Notes: generated by a model not told the origin, from the letters alone. A stretch of DNA of 51,713 bases from Allomuricauda sp. TY007 (GCF_010468565.1 NZ_WUEG01000019.1:1-51713); one strand, 5' to 3'. Counted from the stretch's first letter, positions 34,126 to 43,028 are shown. Translations and numbers: made by a program.

Positions 34126-35355
34126 ATGAAAAAATTAAAATATATACCGATTACCACAATGCTTATGGCATTGACATTATTCAGCTGTGGCGAGTCAAAA
34201 ACTGAAGATGGCCACGATGAAGCCACCCATTCTGAAACAGAAGAAAATCACTCTGAAGGGGAAGATGAAGAAGATAATATGGAAGGCGAAGCTAAGGAAG
34301 TAATGCTCACGGCACAGCAGTTTGAAGCCTTACAGATGGAAATTGACACGCTCTCACAACGTTATATGAGCGGTTATGTAGAAACAAATGGCACGCTGGA
34401 AGTACCACCCCAAAACGAAGCATCCATTACCGCCATAACAGGAGCAAATGTGGCATCCATAGAAGTAATAGAAGGTGATGAAGTGAAAAAAAATCAAGCG
34501 GTTGCCTATCTCTCACATCCCAGCATCATACAGATACAGAGCGATTACTTAAATGCACACAGCAACAGTCGGTTTTTAAAACAAGAATACGAACGTCAAA
34601 AAAGGCTTTATGAAGCTGGTGTGGCATCTGGTATGAATTTCCAAAAGGCAACGGCAGACTATCAGTCATCTACCGCAATGGTAAACGGGCTGGAAGCACA
34701 ATTGCGACAGTACAACATCAATGTGAATGGCGTGCGCAATGGCACTATCTACCAGCGTGTTGCATTGCGCAGTCCCATTGCAGGGGTTGTAGAAAAAGTT
34801 TTTATAAAAACTGGACAATATGTGGAGCCACAGACCAACCTAATGGAAATAGTAGATACAGACCACGTACACGCAGATTTAATGGTTTTCGAAAAAGATG
34901 TTGATAGGGTAAAAAAAGGTCAACAAGTACGATTTAGCGTTCAATCAAGACCAGGAACGGAACTCGTTGCCGAAATTTATTCAGTAGGAAAAACCTTCGA
35001 GCAAGATCCTAAAGCGGTGCACGTACACGCAGAAATTGAGAACAAAGGTGGTGGTCTTATCTCAGGAATGTACATTAAAGGTAGGATTGAAGTTGATAAC
35101 GATGAAACCGCTGAAACCGCATTACCAGAAAGTGCCATTATTACAGAAGGTGGTAGGGATTATGTGTTTAAAGCGCAAAGGGAAGGCAACACTTGGAGTT
35201 TTATACCAGTAGAAGTCACTACGGGCGAGAAGGATGGTGACTGGATAGCCATACGTTTTTTTGAAACCCCAGACCCAAATACTCATTTTGCCTTTAATAA
35301 TGCCTATTACCTTATGGGAGAGATGAAAAAAGGGGAACTTGGTGACGATGATTAA
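34126..35355 (+). CDS. RND periplasmic adaptor lipoprotein (CzcB/CusB family)
   Basis: A 409-residue adaptor. Lipobox FSCG is at about 18-21, and a His/Glu/Asp-rich metal-binding linker (DGHDEATHSETEENHSEGED) follows. Then come the barrel-sandwich hybrid (about 95-235, with ASIEVIEGDEVKKNQAVAYL), the beta-barrel and the membrane-proximal domain. It would join the RND pump and TolC of the preceding fusion. The acidic His-rich stretch suits zinc, cobalt or cadmium. It starts 6 bases after the fusion gene and appears intact, unlike its pump. Confidence 0.85.
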   Translation: MKKLKYIPITTMLMALTLFSCGESKTEDGHDEATHSETEENHSEGEDEEDNMEGEAKEVMLTAQQFEALQMEIDTLSQRYMSGYVETNGTLEVPPQNEASITAITGANVASIEVIEGDEVKKNQAVAYLSHPSIIQIQSDYLNAHSNSRFLKQEYERQKRLYEAGVASGMNFQKATADYQSSTAMVNGLEAQLRQYNINVNGVRNGTIYQRVALRSPIAGVVEKVFIKTGQYVEPQTNLMEIVDTDHVHADLMVFEKDVDRVKKGQQVRFSVQSRPGTELVAEIYSVGKTFEQDPKAVHVHAEIENKGGGLISGMYIKGRIEVDNDETAETALPESAIITEGGRDYVFKAQREGNTWSFIPVEVTTGEKDGDWIAIRFFETPDPNTHFAFNNAYYLMGEMKKGELGDDD

Positions 35356-35361
35356 AATGGA

Positions 35362-36003
35362 ATGAAAGAAAAAAGAAAGAAAAACTTAAAAGTAGCAAGA
35401 ACCTTACAGATTTGGAACGTCATCTACGATGTTATTGAAGTTGCGGTCTCGCTTATTGCTGGATTTACGGCAAATAGTTCGGCTCTGATAGGTTGGGGAT
35501 TGGACAGCACGATTGAAGTGGTTAGTGCGGGAACATTAGGCTGGCGACTACACGGCGAGATTAAAGGTATCGATGAAGAAAAAGTAAAACGAAGACAAAA
35601 AATCACGTTAAACGTAATTGCAGTTTCCTTTACGCTCATCTGTATTTTCATTTCCTACGATTCCATTACAAAGCTTATAAATAAAGAAACCGCAAACTGG
35701 AGCACGATGGGACTGATTATATTATTGGTTTCCCTGGTTGTAAATCCTATCCTGATCTATTTCAAAAGAAAGTATGGAAAGAAATTAGACAGTCCAGCCT
35801 TGCTGGCTGATGCTAAAGACACCTTTATTTGCTTATACCAAACCGTGGTCGTACTTATAGGATTGCTATTGGTCAACTGGTTAGGCTGGTGGTGGGCAGA
35901 TCCTGTGGCGGCATTACTTATCGTTCCGTACGCTGCAAAAGAAGGCTATGAAGCCTACAATAAAGCTAAAAATATCAATTATAACACCGCACAAAATGAC
36001 TGA
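35362..36003 (+). CDS. Cation diffusion facilitator family transporter
   Basis: A 213-residue CDF protein without a C-terminal cytosolic domain. Helix 2 carries the metal-site pattern GWGLDSTIEVVSAG and helix 5 carries LLADAKDTFICLY; both have the paired acidic residues of CDF proteins. About six membrane helices. It probably removes divalent metal ions from the cytoplasm in exchange for protons. It overlaps the downstream Fur-family gene by 8 bases. Confidence 0.8.
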   Translation: MKEKRKKNLKVARTLQIWNVIYDVIEVAVSLIAGFTANSSALIGWGLDSTIEVVSAGTLGWRLHGEIKGIDEEKVKRRQKITLNVIAVSFTLICIFISYDSITKLINKETANWSTMGLIILLVSLVVNPILIYFKRKYGKKLDSPALLADAKDTFICLYQTVVVLIGLLLVNWLGWWWADPVAALLIVPYAAKEGYEAYNKAKNINYNTAQND

Positions 36004-36418
36004 AATTGAAAAAACATTAAATGACCATAACGTGCGTCCCACCGCAATGCGCATCTTGATTTATAAGTATATGGCCGATAGGGATGCCGCCATCGCCCTG
36101 ACTGATATTGAGAATGCTTTCGCAAAAGCGGATAGAACCACATTGTACCGAACCCTAAAAACGTTTGAAGAAAAAAACGTGGTGCATCACATAGATGACG
36201 GAACTGGAATCTCTAAATACGCACTTTGTGAAGAAGGCTGTAATTGTGAAATAGAACAGGATTTGCATTTACATTTTCATTGCACTAACTGTGACGAAAC
36301 AGTTTGTTTAACGGAACAAAAAATCCCGCATATCAATTTGCCAGATGGATATTTGGCAGAGGATGTTAATCTCGTGGTTACGGGAATATGCGAAAAATGC
36401 AGCAGTAATTTACTTTAA
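35996..36418 (+). CDS. Fur-family metal-responsive repressor
   Basis: The start chosen is ATG at 35996 (MTEIEKTLNDHNVRPTAMRI), giving 140 residues. The winged helix covers about 5-80 (DRTTLYRTLKTFEEKNVVHH). The C-terminal dimerisation and metal domain has HLHFHCTNCDETVC and a final CEKC pair, forming a structural zinc site. Length and motifs fit Fur/Zur. It sits inside the divalent-metal block between two CDF genes and the Zn/Cd ATPase, so it is the likely local zinc-responsive regulator. A one-mismatch copy of the cargo palindrome overlaps it at 36116. Confidence 0.85.
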   Translation: MTEIEKTLNDHNVRPTAMRILIYKYMADRDAAIALTDIENAFAKADRTTLYRTLKTFEEKNVVHHIDDGTGISKYALCEEGCNCEIEQDLHLHFHCTNCDETVCLTEQKIPHINLPDGYLAEDVNLVVTGICEKCSSNLL

Positions 36419-36439
36419 TAAACAAACGAACAAATTAGA

Positions 36440-37237
36440 TTGATTTTGAAAAAAAGCACTTTTATAATAACTAAAATGGACTGCCCTTCAGAAGAGCAGA
36501 TGATTCGGATGAAGTTAGAGTCTTATGCTCAAGTAAAACACTTGGATTTTGATATTCCAAACAGAAAATTGGAAGTATATCACGTGGACGACGTCAAGGC
36601 GATAAAAACGTCTATAGCCAGCTTAAAACTTGGGGATTCCTTAGAAGGAACCACAGAAGCCGAACCACCCGTAATGGAAGACCAATCCAAACAAAAAAGA
36701 ATCCTATGGTGGGTCTTGGGCATCAACTTTGGCTTTTTCGTTATCGAAATGACCACCGGTTGGATTTCTTCTTCGATGGGTCTTGTGGCAGACTCATTAG
36801 ATATGCTGGCAGATTCCATCGTATATGCATTAAGCCTATTTGCGGTAGGCGGTGCCATTTCAAGAAAAAAGAAGGTTGCGAAATACAGCGGATACTTTCA
36901 GATGGCATTGGCAACACTTGGGTTTGCAGAGGTCTTGAGAAGGTTTTTTAGCAATACCGAAACACCCTTGTTTCAATGGATGATTATCGTTTCAATTTTC
37001 GCATTGGCAGGTAATTTGATATCGCTCTGGCTCATCAACAAGGCAAAGAGTCAAGAGGCTCATATGCAGGCAAGTGCCATTTTTACATCCAATGATATTA
37101 TTGTTAATGGTGGTGTTATAGTAGCTGGGGTGCTGGTTTATTTTCTGAATAGTAAATGGCCCGATTTAGTGATTGGCGGCATCGTTTTCACTTTTGTAAT
37201 GCGCGGTGCATTGAGAATATTGAAATTATCGAAGTAG
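36440..37237 (+). CDS. CDF-family cation transporter with HMA-like N-domain (paralogue 2)
   Basis: A 265-residue close paralogue of the protein at 26691, starting with TTG at 36440. The same single-Cys HMA-like domain is present (KMDCPSEEQMIRMKL, then HLDFDIPNRKLEVYH), followed by the CDF membrane part with VADSLDMLADSIVYALSLFAVGG and AHMQASAIF. No C-terminal cytosolic domain. Having one copy in each metal block suggests duplication or joint acquisition. Substrate unknown, probably a divalent cation. Confidence 0.78.
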   Translation: MILKKSTFIITKMDCPSEEQMIRMKLESYAQVKHLDFDIPNRKLEVYHVDDVKAIKTSIASLKLGDSLEGTTEAEPPVMEDQSKQKRILWWVLGINFGFFVIEMTTGWISSSMGLVADSLDMLADSIVYALSLFAVGGAISRKKKVAKYSGYFQMALATLGFAEVLRRFFSNTETPLFQWMIIVSIFALAGNLISLWLINKAKSQEAHMQASAIFTSNDIIVNGGVIVAGVLVYFLNSKWPDLVIGGIVFTFVMRGALRILKLSK

Positions 37238-37270
37238 TTTTTAAAATGATATCAAACTTGATTAGAACAT

Positions 37271-39235
37271 ATGAAAAAGAAAAAAATAAACTTACGTGAC
37301 TTAGAACCAAAAAAACAACAAGGCGAGCACAGTCACGACGATGGCCATAACCATAGCAGCCCTGAAGAAATTTCAAATTTTAGAACCTATCTACCGGCTA
37401 TTTTCAGCTTTGTGATGTTGATAGCCGGAATCGCTATTGATTACTTTGATGCGTTTCCTTTCTTCAAAGGATGGATTCGCATAGTATGGTACACGGTAGC
37501 CTATATCCCTGTTGGTTTTCCGGTGATAAGAGAAGGCTGGAAAAGTATTAAAAATGGTGATTTCTTTACCGAATTTTTCTTGATGTCCATAGCCACTTTA
37601 GGGGCGTTCGCTATCGGCGAATATCCAGAAGGCGTAGCCGTAATGTTATTTTATGCTGTGGGCGAACTGTTCCAGAATGCGGCCGTTAACCGTGCGAAGG
37701 GAAATATAAAAGCCTTACTCGATGTAAGACCAAATGAGGCTTTGGTTTATCGTGATGGTGATTTTGTTTCAGTAAATCCCGAGACTGTTGAAATCGGTGA
37801 AAAGATACAGGTACGTGTAGGCGAAAAAGTTCCTCTTGATGGTATTCTGCTTTCTGAAAAGGGTTCTTTTAATACTGCTGCCTTGACAGGCGAAAGCAAA
37901 CCTGATACAATTGCTAAAGGCGATACCGTTTTTGCTGGAAGCATCAACCTTGATGGTGTAATCGAAATCGAGACGACCAAGGAATTCAAGGATAGTTCCA
38001 TTGCACGAATTCTGGATATGGTACAGAATGCAACTGCCAGAAAATCAAAGACCGAACTGTTCATCAGAAAATTTGCTCGGATTTATACGCCAATCGTTGT
38101 ATTCCTTGCCATCGGACTGACGTTTCTACCTTACTTTTTTGTAGATGATTATGTTTTTAGGGATTGGCTCTATCGAGCATTAATATTCCTTGTGATATCC
38201 TGTCCTTGTGCTTTAGTCATCTCTATACCGCTGGGCTATTTTGGCGGATTGGGTGCGGCATCCCGCAACGGTATTCTTTTCAAGGGTGCTTCCTTTCTCG
38301 ATGCAATGACCCAAGTGAACACGGTCGTAATGGACAAAACAGGAACTGTTACTAAAGGGGTTTTTAAAATCAAGGAAATCAATTCCATCACATTTGAGGA
38401 AACCGAGTTTATGAAGTATTTGATGGCGATGGAAGAGCAATCCACTCATCCTATCGCCAAGGCGATTCTCGAATATAAAGCTGACGGCTCGGATTATGAA
38501 GCGACTAATGTTTCAGAGGTTGCCGGAAAGGGATTGAAAGGAACTGTCAACGGGAAAACGGTGTTGGTAGGTAACAAGGCTTTGATGACCTCAAACCGCA
38601 TAGAAGTCCCCTCGGAAACAGATGGTATTGTAGAATCAATCGTTATGGTGTCTATTGCTGGGGAATTTGCAGGTTATGTAACCATTGCAGATGAACTCAA
38701 GGATGATGCGCACCAAGCCATTAAACAAATTCGGGATTCAGGAATTTCCAAAATTATAATGCTATCCGGCGATAAGGATTCTATAACTCAACAAGTTGCA
38801 AAAGAGTTAAATATCGATTGGGCGAAAGGTGGGTTGTTACCCGAAGATAAACTGAATGAAGTTGAAGAACTTAAAAAGCAACCTGAAACGAAAGTCGCAT
38901 TTATTGGCGATGGCATTAACGACGCACCCGTTTTGGCGGCAAGTGGTGTAGGTATTGCGATGGGTGGTTTGGGTAGCGACGTTGCTATAGAAACAGCCGA
39001 TGTTATCATACAGACCGACCAACCCAGTAAGATTGCAAGAGCGATTAAAATTGGTCGATCAACGCGAAGAATTGTCTGGCAGAATATTGGGTTGGCATTT
39101 GGTGTAAAGGTTATTGTCCTCATTCTCGGTGCAGGTGGATTGGCCACGATGTGGGAAGCCGTATTTGCTGATGTAGGTGTTGCGTTGCTTGCTATCCTCA
39201 ATGCCGTCAGATTGCAGAAAATGAAGTGGCAATAG
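37271..39235 (+). CDS. Zn2+/Cd2+/Pb2+-exporting P1B-type ATPase
   Basis: A 654-residue divalent-metal pump (ZntA/CadA class). The N-terminus lacks an HMA domain and instead has a His-rich stretch (EHSHDDGHNHSS, about 18-30). The core motifs are CPCALVISIP at about 310, DKTGT at about 355, STHPIAKA, and GDGINDAPVLAA. The final helix has DVGVALLAILNAVR, with the Asp used for divalent metal in this class. It exports Zn2+, Cd2+ or Pb2+. It is the last gene of the cargo on the + strand. Confidence 0.92.
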   Translation: MKKKKINLRDLEPKKQQGEHSHDDGHNHSSPEEISNFRTYLPAIFSFVMLIAGIAIDYFDAFPFFKGWIRIVWYTVAYIPVGFPVIREGWKSIKNGDFFTEFFLMSIATLGAFAIGEYPEGVAVMLFYAVGELFQNAAVNRAKGNIKALLDVRPNEALVYRDGDFVSVNPETVEIGEKIQVRVGEKVPLDGILLSEKGSFNTAALTGESKPDTIAKGDTVFAGSINLDGVIEIETTKEFKDSSIARILDMVQNATARKSKTELFIRKFARIYTPIVVFLAIGLTFLPYFFVDDYVFRDWLYRALIFLVISCPCALVISIPLGYFGGLGAASRNGILFKGASFLDAMTQVNTVVMDKTGTVTKGVFKIKEINSITFEETEFMKYLMAMEEQSTHPIAKAILEYKADGSDYEATNVSEVAGKGLKGTVNGKTVLVGNKALMTSNRIEVPSETDGIVESIVMVSIAGEFAGYVTIADELKDDAHQAIKQIRDSGISKIIMLSGDKDSITQQVAKELNIDWAKGGLLPEDKLNEVEELKKQPETKVAFIGDGINDAPVLAASGVGIAMGGLGSDVAIETADVIIQTDQPSKIARAIKIGRSTRRIVWQNIGLAFGVKVIVLILGAGGLATMWEAVFADVGVALLAILNAVRLQKMKWQ

Positions 39236-39340
39236 GTCTTTTAATAAAGGGACTTATAGAAATACAGCCCCATAAATTAAACATTTTATGAAACGCAACG
39301 AATCCAGAAAAGAGATACTTAAAAAGACCAAATAAACAGA

Positions 39341-39400
39341 ATGTTTGCGAACACCTACAATTTTAAGTGGTTGGATTTTGTATGCGATGTTTGTGCTCAT
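39341..39400 (-). pseudogene. Truncated start of a lost MerR-controlled gene
   Basis: On the minus strand an ATG at 39400 lies 20 bases beyond a TATATTTG box and the MerR-type dyad. It reads MSTNIAYKIQPLKIVGVRKH before running into unrelated DNA that ends at the cargo ATPase. This looks like the surviving 5' tip of the gene once transcribed divergently from merR. The remainder was replaced at about 39341. Confidence 0.4.
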
Positions 39401-39420
39401 TATTTTTTAAGTTTTCTTTA

Positions 39421-39454
39421 CAAATATAGACCGTGGAGTATAGTCAACGGTCAA
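39421..39454 (-). promoter_or_regulatory. MerR-type dyad operator with elongated promoter spacer
   Basis: GACCGT (39429-39434) and ACGGTC (39447-39452) form a near-complete 24-base dyad. On the minus strand a TTGACC element (39449-39454) and a TAnnTTTG box (TATATTTG, 39421-39428) flank it, separated by about 23 bases. Dyad placement within an over-long spacer is the hallmark of MerR-activated promoters. The promoter points left, toward the truncated gene at 39400. Confidence 0.6.
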
Positions 39455-39483
39455 GCGAAATGTAGACTTTATTTTTAAGGTAT

Positions 39484-39823
39484 ATGCAAATGGGCCAGTT
39501 GTCCAAGAAAACAAGGTTTTCCGGTGATACCATATGCTTTTATAAAAGAAGGGTTTGATGCCGATGTCTCAAAGGAAGATGAATGCAACAGTTATAGGAA
39601 TTACTCCGATGGAACTTTGGAAAAACTTCTTGTCAATGATGAAATGAAAGGCTTTGGGGTTACCTTAAATGAGATTTCAGATTTTTTGGGGCTATTGGAA
39701 TTCAATACAGCTGCGTGTGAGAATGTATCACAAAAAATGCTTGAAAAGGTAAGGTTGATCGATAAGAAAATAAAAGAGTTGAAAGAAATGAAGAGCCTGA
39801 TTATTGGAAGCTTGGATTCCTGA
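39484..39823 (+). pseudogene. MerR-family regulator, frameshifted
   Basis: From ATG 39484 the frame reads QMGQLSKKTRFSGDTICFYKRRV and stops. It matches the MerR DNA-binding start but with R-to-C and E-to-K changes in the usual DTIRFYE. A second frame from about 39545 continues NYSDGTLEKLLVNDEMKGFG, TLNEISDFLGLLEF and KIKELKEMKSLI, the normal MerR C-terminal part, ending at 39823. One frameshift near 39545 and an altered recognition helix show that the gene is dead. It once controlled the dyad at 39429. Confidence 0.75.
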
Positions 39824-40096
39824 GCGTCCCAAGAAAGCAAATCGGAAAATTGCCCCTTGATTTCAGTAAATTTTTAGTTGAACGCTCAATTTTTCAGAGT
39901 AGCACATAACTTCTAACGGAACTCCATTCGGTATATATCCTCTATTTGGTGGTGCAAGATTTGATAATCCTTTAGCCTATCAAACCGATTAAAGGTGCCC
40001 TGCAATAATATTTTTTAGAAAGAATAGACCAAATGTTTTCATAAAAAGATGCTATTGTTACGTAAAGTATTTTTTTAAGGAACCAGTGATACATTA
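39824..40096. other. Intergenic, convergent
   Basis: 273 bases between the merR remnant and the 3' end of the minus-strand mercury region. No gene, strong hairpin or repeat recognised. Confidence 0.4.
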
Positions 40097-40918
40097 CTAT
40101 CTTAAAGACCAGATTAAAATTGAGTTTTCCTTAAAATTTGTGATGTAAAGTTTGTTCCTGTCGAACAGAACATCAGTTGGATATACGATGTTTTCTGTCA
40201 ATATCTGAAGCAGTTGGCCCTGATGGTCAAAAATTAATACACGACTATTTTCTTGGTCGGTGATGGCCAATTCATTGACGTTTAAAGCAATTCCTGAAGC
40301 CACGTTTATTTTCTCATTTTGTCCGATGGTGGCAATATGGTTGCCTTCAAAATCAAAAATCTGGATCCTGTGGTTATAGGCATCAGCCACGTAAACCTTG
40401 CCGTTTTTCATCTTTACATCTATAGGATAGTATAGTTTCCCATCCTTATGTCCCTGTTTACCGATGGTAAAACTTTTATTAGGGGTCTCCACAATAATAC
40501 GATGGTTATAAAAATCAGCGACCAAAATGGTGTCCCCATATACGGAAACACCTGCCGGTGCCTGTGGAGTCTTATTTATTTTCATGGGGCTTAACCTGCT
40601 ATTTTTATATTTCCAAATGGAATCGGTCAAAAACTCTGGAATATAAAGTGTACCCTTTTCAAAATGGATGTTCATCGGTCGTTGGATGCCCGTGATGGAA
40701 TCCAATACTTTTCCGTTCAGGTCTATTTTATACAGCCGGAAATAATCGGGGTCCGTAAACCAGATGACATCCCTATCCTTTGCCAACGCCAAGGGACGGG
40801 ATTCTTCGGGAAGCGTAATCTTTCGTTCAAGCTGCCACTGTTTTTTGTGCCTCTCACAACCGGATATGAAAAGAACCAAGAAAACAATTGAGAGGACACT
40901 AACTAGTTTAGAATTCAT
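40097..40918 (-). CDS. NHL/6-bladed beta-propeller lipoprotein
   Basis: A 273-residue lipoprotein with lipobox ISGC at about 18-21. Repeated NHL-like blades follow, with recurring phrases such as ADFYNHRIIVETPNKSF, VADAYNHRIQIFDFEGN and ITDQENSRVLIFDHQGQ. Such propellers are exposed in the periplasm or on the surface and usually bind a partner or ligand; no enzyme motif is visible. It is the last gene of the CsoR-like regulated unit and overlaps the MerT-like gene by 11 bases, so it is co-translated with it. Confidence 0.75.
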   Translation of the reverse strand: MNSKLVSVLSIVFLVLFISGCERHKKQWQLERKITLPEESRPLALAKDRDVIWFTDPDYFRLYKIDLNGKVLDSITGIQRPMNIHFEKGTLYIPEFLTDSIWKYKNSRLSPMKINKTPQAPAGVSVYGDTILVADFYNHRIIVETPNKSFTIGKQGHKDGKLYYPIDVKMKNGKVYVADAYNHRIQIFDFEGNHIATIGQNEKINVASGIALNVNELAITDQENSRVLIFDHQGQLLQILTENIVYPTDVLFDRNKLYITNFKENSILIWSLR

Positions 40919-41249
40919 ATAAGTAGTTTAAGACGATAAAAATCAGGACCAGCGAGGTAACCGTCCATAAAGACCATGAATTGATACTGCATTTGCCAAC
41001 GGTATTTTCGCACGGTTTCCCTTTGTTGCACTTTCTTGAACCTTTGAAATTTTTGTAGTGGGCGATCCCAAGAACAACTACCGAAAAGGTGCTCAGATAG
41101 GATTGTGCGGGATGCAGCCATTCAAAGTTTCCGGCCAAAACTCCCAATCCTGCCCCGAACGATAAAAATGCGGGCACAAGACAGCACATCAGGGGTAGAA
41201 AAGAGGTAAGCAAGCTTGTGCTCAACATCAATTTTAAAGTGGTCCTCAT
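40908..41249 (-). CDS. MerT-like inner-membrane metal transporter
   Basis: The start chosen is ATG at 41249 (MRTTLKLMLSTSLL), overlapping the preceding stop as ATGA; 113 residues. Helix 1 carries a Cys pair (PLMCCLVPAF), a second helix follows EWLHPAQSYL (compare EPYRPI in MerT), and a cytosolic loop has KCNKGKPC, the arrangement of mercury transporter MerT. A third helix closes the protein. It would import a soft metal ion handed over by the periplasmic HMA protein encoded just upstream. Confidence 0.7.
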   Translation of the reverse strand: MRTTLKLMLSTSLLTSFLPLMCCLVPAFLSFGAGLGVLAGNFEWLHPAQSYLSTFSVVVLGIAHYKNFKGSRKCNKGKPCENTVGKCSINSWSLWTVTSLVLIFIVLNYLYEF

Positions 41250-41743
41250 TGAATCCGTTCCATTTTTGATATCGTAAGTATCCATTGGCTTGGAAGATTG
41301 TCATCTTCCACATCGTCCACCGTGCCACTCACCGTGACGTTGCCCTCCGTCATTTTTTCAAGATATTCTGTAGAAGTGGCCTGCGACACCAAAAATTGTT
41401 CCCGGGGGGTGGCTACCAACCATTGGCCATTTTCTTTACTTAGTTTGCCCGAAACGGTCACCGCTGCTTTTTTAGCGGAAAACCCGTTCTTTTTCACTTC
41501 CTCTTGAATGGCCCCCAAAGTGAGTTCGTTCTCAGCGGCCAGGTCAAGATAGGCCCTTCCATCATTGAGACTGACACGGACCTTCTGAAGACCGTCCATC
41601 TTTTTCAGTCCCCGTTCCAGGCCATAGGCACAAGGGGCACAATCCATCCCGTACACTTCCTGGTCCACATAGGTTATCTGGGCGTTTAGAGTGCCCACAA
41701 CCAACAAGACCATTATTATCACCAATACACTATTTTTCATCAT
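41246..41743 (-). CDS. Secreted HMA-domain protein (MerP-like, extended)
   Basis: The start chosen is ATG at 41743; 165 residues. A signal peptide (about 1-21, ending LNA) is followed by an HMA domain with MDCAPCAYGLERGL (about 32-45). A further C-terminal domain of about 70 residues (VTVSGKLSKENGQWLVATPR, then EGNVTVSGTVDDVEDD) is absent from ordinary MerP. It would bind a thiophilic metal in the periplasm and pass it to the MerT-like protein. The extra domain resembles OB-like beta strands, but I cannot name it. Confidence 0.72.
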   Translation of the reverse strand: MMKNSVLVIIMVLLVVGTLNAQITYVDQEVYGMDCAPCAYGLERGLKKMDGLQKVRVSLNDGRAYLDLAAENELTLGAIQEEVKKNGFSAKKAAVTVSGKLSKENGQWLVATPREQFLVSQATSTEYLEKMTEGNVTVSGTVDDVEDDNLPSQWILTISKMERIQ

Positions 41744-41771
41744 ACTCAACTTTTTAAAAATTTATCGCTAT

Positions 41772-42641
41772 CTATAACCAATAGCTCAGATTTATCGCTA
41801 CTCGGTATTTTTCCCTTACAGCTCCTGGAGTCAGGTTCTGTACCGCCGGGAACATAGCGCCAAAGGATATGCCCCATGCACCGTACAGTCCCAAAAAAGA
41901 TGGGCCGACCAGAACCTTCGTGCTTCTCGTGCCAGAATCGTTCAGGTTTCCCTCATAGATGGCCTCACCGGGAAACTCGGCCAACGATTCAATGAAAATG
42001 CGCCAATCGGGTTTTGGATAATCACCCATAAAAATATTGGGGCGATACCCCACAACGGCAGAGGCATAGGGCAAATCCCCCAATTGTTCGCCGTTTTTCC
42101 CGAAATAATAGTGGTATCCTCCCCCGAGCCATCCATACCAGGTCCGTGAAGCATAGCCAGTTGAAATGGCGGCGTGTACGGATTGGCCGACGTTGACCTG
42201 TCCGCGTACATCATCGGTAGGTGTGGAAACACCAAAAACAGCGGTTGACTCAAAGCGCTTGCCCACACCAAAGGCATTGGAAAAAAAACGGTACCAAAGA
42301 GAAGCCTCGATATCTCCGTTTGCGGGCATATTGCTGTTGCCCCGGGTCCTCGGTGCGTTATCCAAACGCCCGATCATTGTCGGTGTGGTCAAATTGACCT
42401 GCAAATCTTCGGTAATTCCATAGGAAAATAGATAACGCAACATATACAAGGTTTCATCTTCCGTGCTTAGGGTCATACCAGCCACATTCAGATCCACTCC
42501 GCCCTTGGCAAGGGTCGGGGTCTGTAGACCATACAAGGGGCCGTGGCCTTGAGCCACCGCTACCCCCGTGAAAGCCAATTGGAATATCAATACCAGATAG
42601 TTGATTCTTGCCGGTAACTTCGTGATTTTTTTGACAATCAT
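41772..42641 (-). CDS. Outer-membrane beta-barrel protein (transporter-like)
   Basis: The start chosen is ATG at 42641 (MIVKKITKLPARINYLVLIF), giving 289 residues; the frame is open further upstream but that part overlaps the preceding gene. A signal peptide ends near AVAQG. The rest alternates polar and aromatic residues typical of a barrel (LRYLFSYGITEDLQVNL, then TGYASRTWYGWLGGGYHYYF) and ends YRVAINLSYWL with a terminal aromatic-Leu. It resembles the MetA-pathway/phenol-degradation barrel family. It probably passes or exports a small solute linked to the metal system. Confidence 0.65.
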   Translation of the reverse strand: MIVKKITKLPARINYLVLIFQLAFTGVAVAQGHGPLYGLQTPTLAKGGVDLNVAGMTLSTEDETLYMLRYLFSYGITEDLQVNLTTPTMIGRLDNAPRTRGNSNMPANGDIEASLWYRFFSNAFGVGKRFESTAVFGVSTPTDDVRGQVNVGQSVHAAISTGYASRTWYGWLGGGYHYYFGKNGEQLGDLPYASAVVGYRPNIFMGDYPKPDWRIFIESLAEFPGEAIYEGNLNDSGTRSTKVLVGPSFLGLYGAWGISFGAMFPAVQNLTPGAVREKYRVAINLSYWL

Positions 42642-42654
42642 TTTTAGCTGGTTT

Positions 42655-42927
42655 TTATGAGATCTGTCCAATGCCCGCCTCCGTCAACCTTTCTTTGGTA
42701 ATGGACGAGTCCTTACAACAATCCAACAATTTTCCGTTGACCGCAACCGCCGGTATTTTATGTACTCCGTATTCATTCATCTTAGCGAGACAGGTCTTAT
42801 CGCTGAATTGCTCAACCAAATCGTATGTGGTTACTTCACATTCATCACAAGCCAGTTCCCGAACCATTTCGACGACAGGGTCACAGATCGGACAATTGGC
42901 GGTAAAAACTTCTACTTGACGTTTCAT
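42655..42927 (-). CDS. Cys-rich thioredoxin-fold protein
   Basis: The start chosen is ATG at 42927 (MKRQVEVFTANCPICDP), giving 90 residues, the size of a glutaredoxin-like protein. The N-terminal strand leads into NCPICDP. Further cysteines occur in ACDECE, KTCLAK and LDCCKD, eight in all. A cis-Pro loop is seen in VHKIPAVAVNGKLL, confirming the thioredoxin fold. It is cytosolic (no signal). It may carry or reduce a thiophilic metal(loid) delivered by the MerT-like transporter. It lies 80 bases downstream of the second CsoR-type operator copy. Confidence 0.72.
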   Translation of the reverse strand: MKRQVEVFTANCPICDPVVEMVRELACDECEVTTYDLVEQFSDKTCLAKMNEYGVHKIPAVAVNGKLLDCCKDSSITKERLTEAGIGQIS

Positions 42928-43006
42928 CTTTCTGTTTTTGAATTGTTTATTTCTTCTTTCCATTGTCATCGGATCCAAACAACGAATCAAATGTAGGAAG
43001 GAGGGT

Positions 43007-43028
43007 AGGGTGGTCTCCAAACAATATT
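43007..43028 (-). promoter_or_regulatory. CsoR-type promoter/operator copy 2
   Basis: A 22-base segment whose + strand starts AGGGTGGTCTCC matches 43483-43504 at 19 of 22 positions. On the minus strand an ATTGTTTG box runs directly into GGAGACCACCCT. It precedes the thioredoxin-like gene. Confidence 0.6.

Noticed and set aside
39288..39335. Frame reading MKRNESRKEILKKTK, like the start of a TetR protein
   Set aside because: Only 15 codons before a stop. Too short to support, although it may be another gene tip left at the cargo junction.
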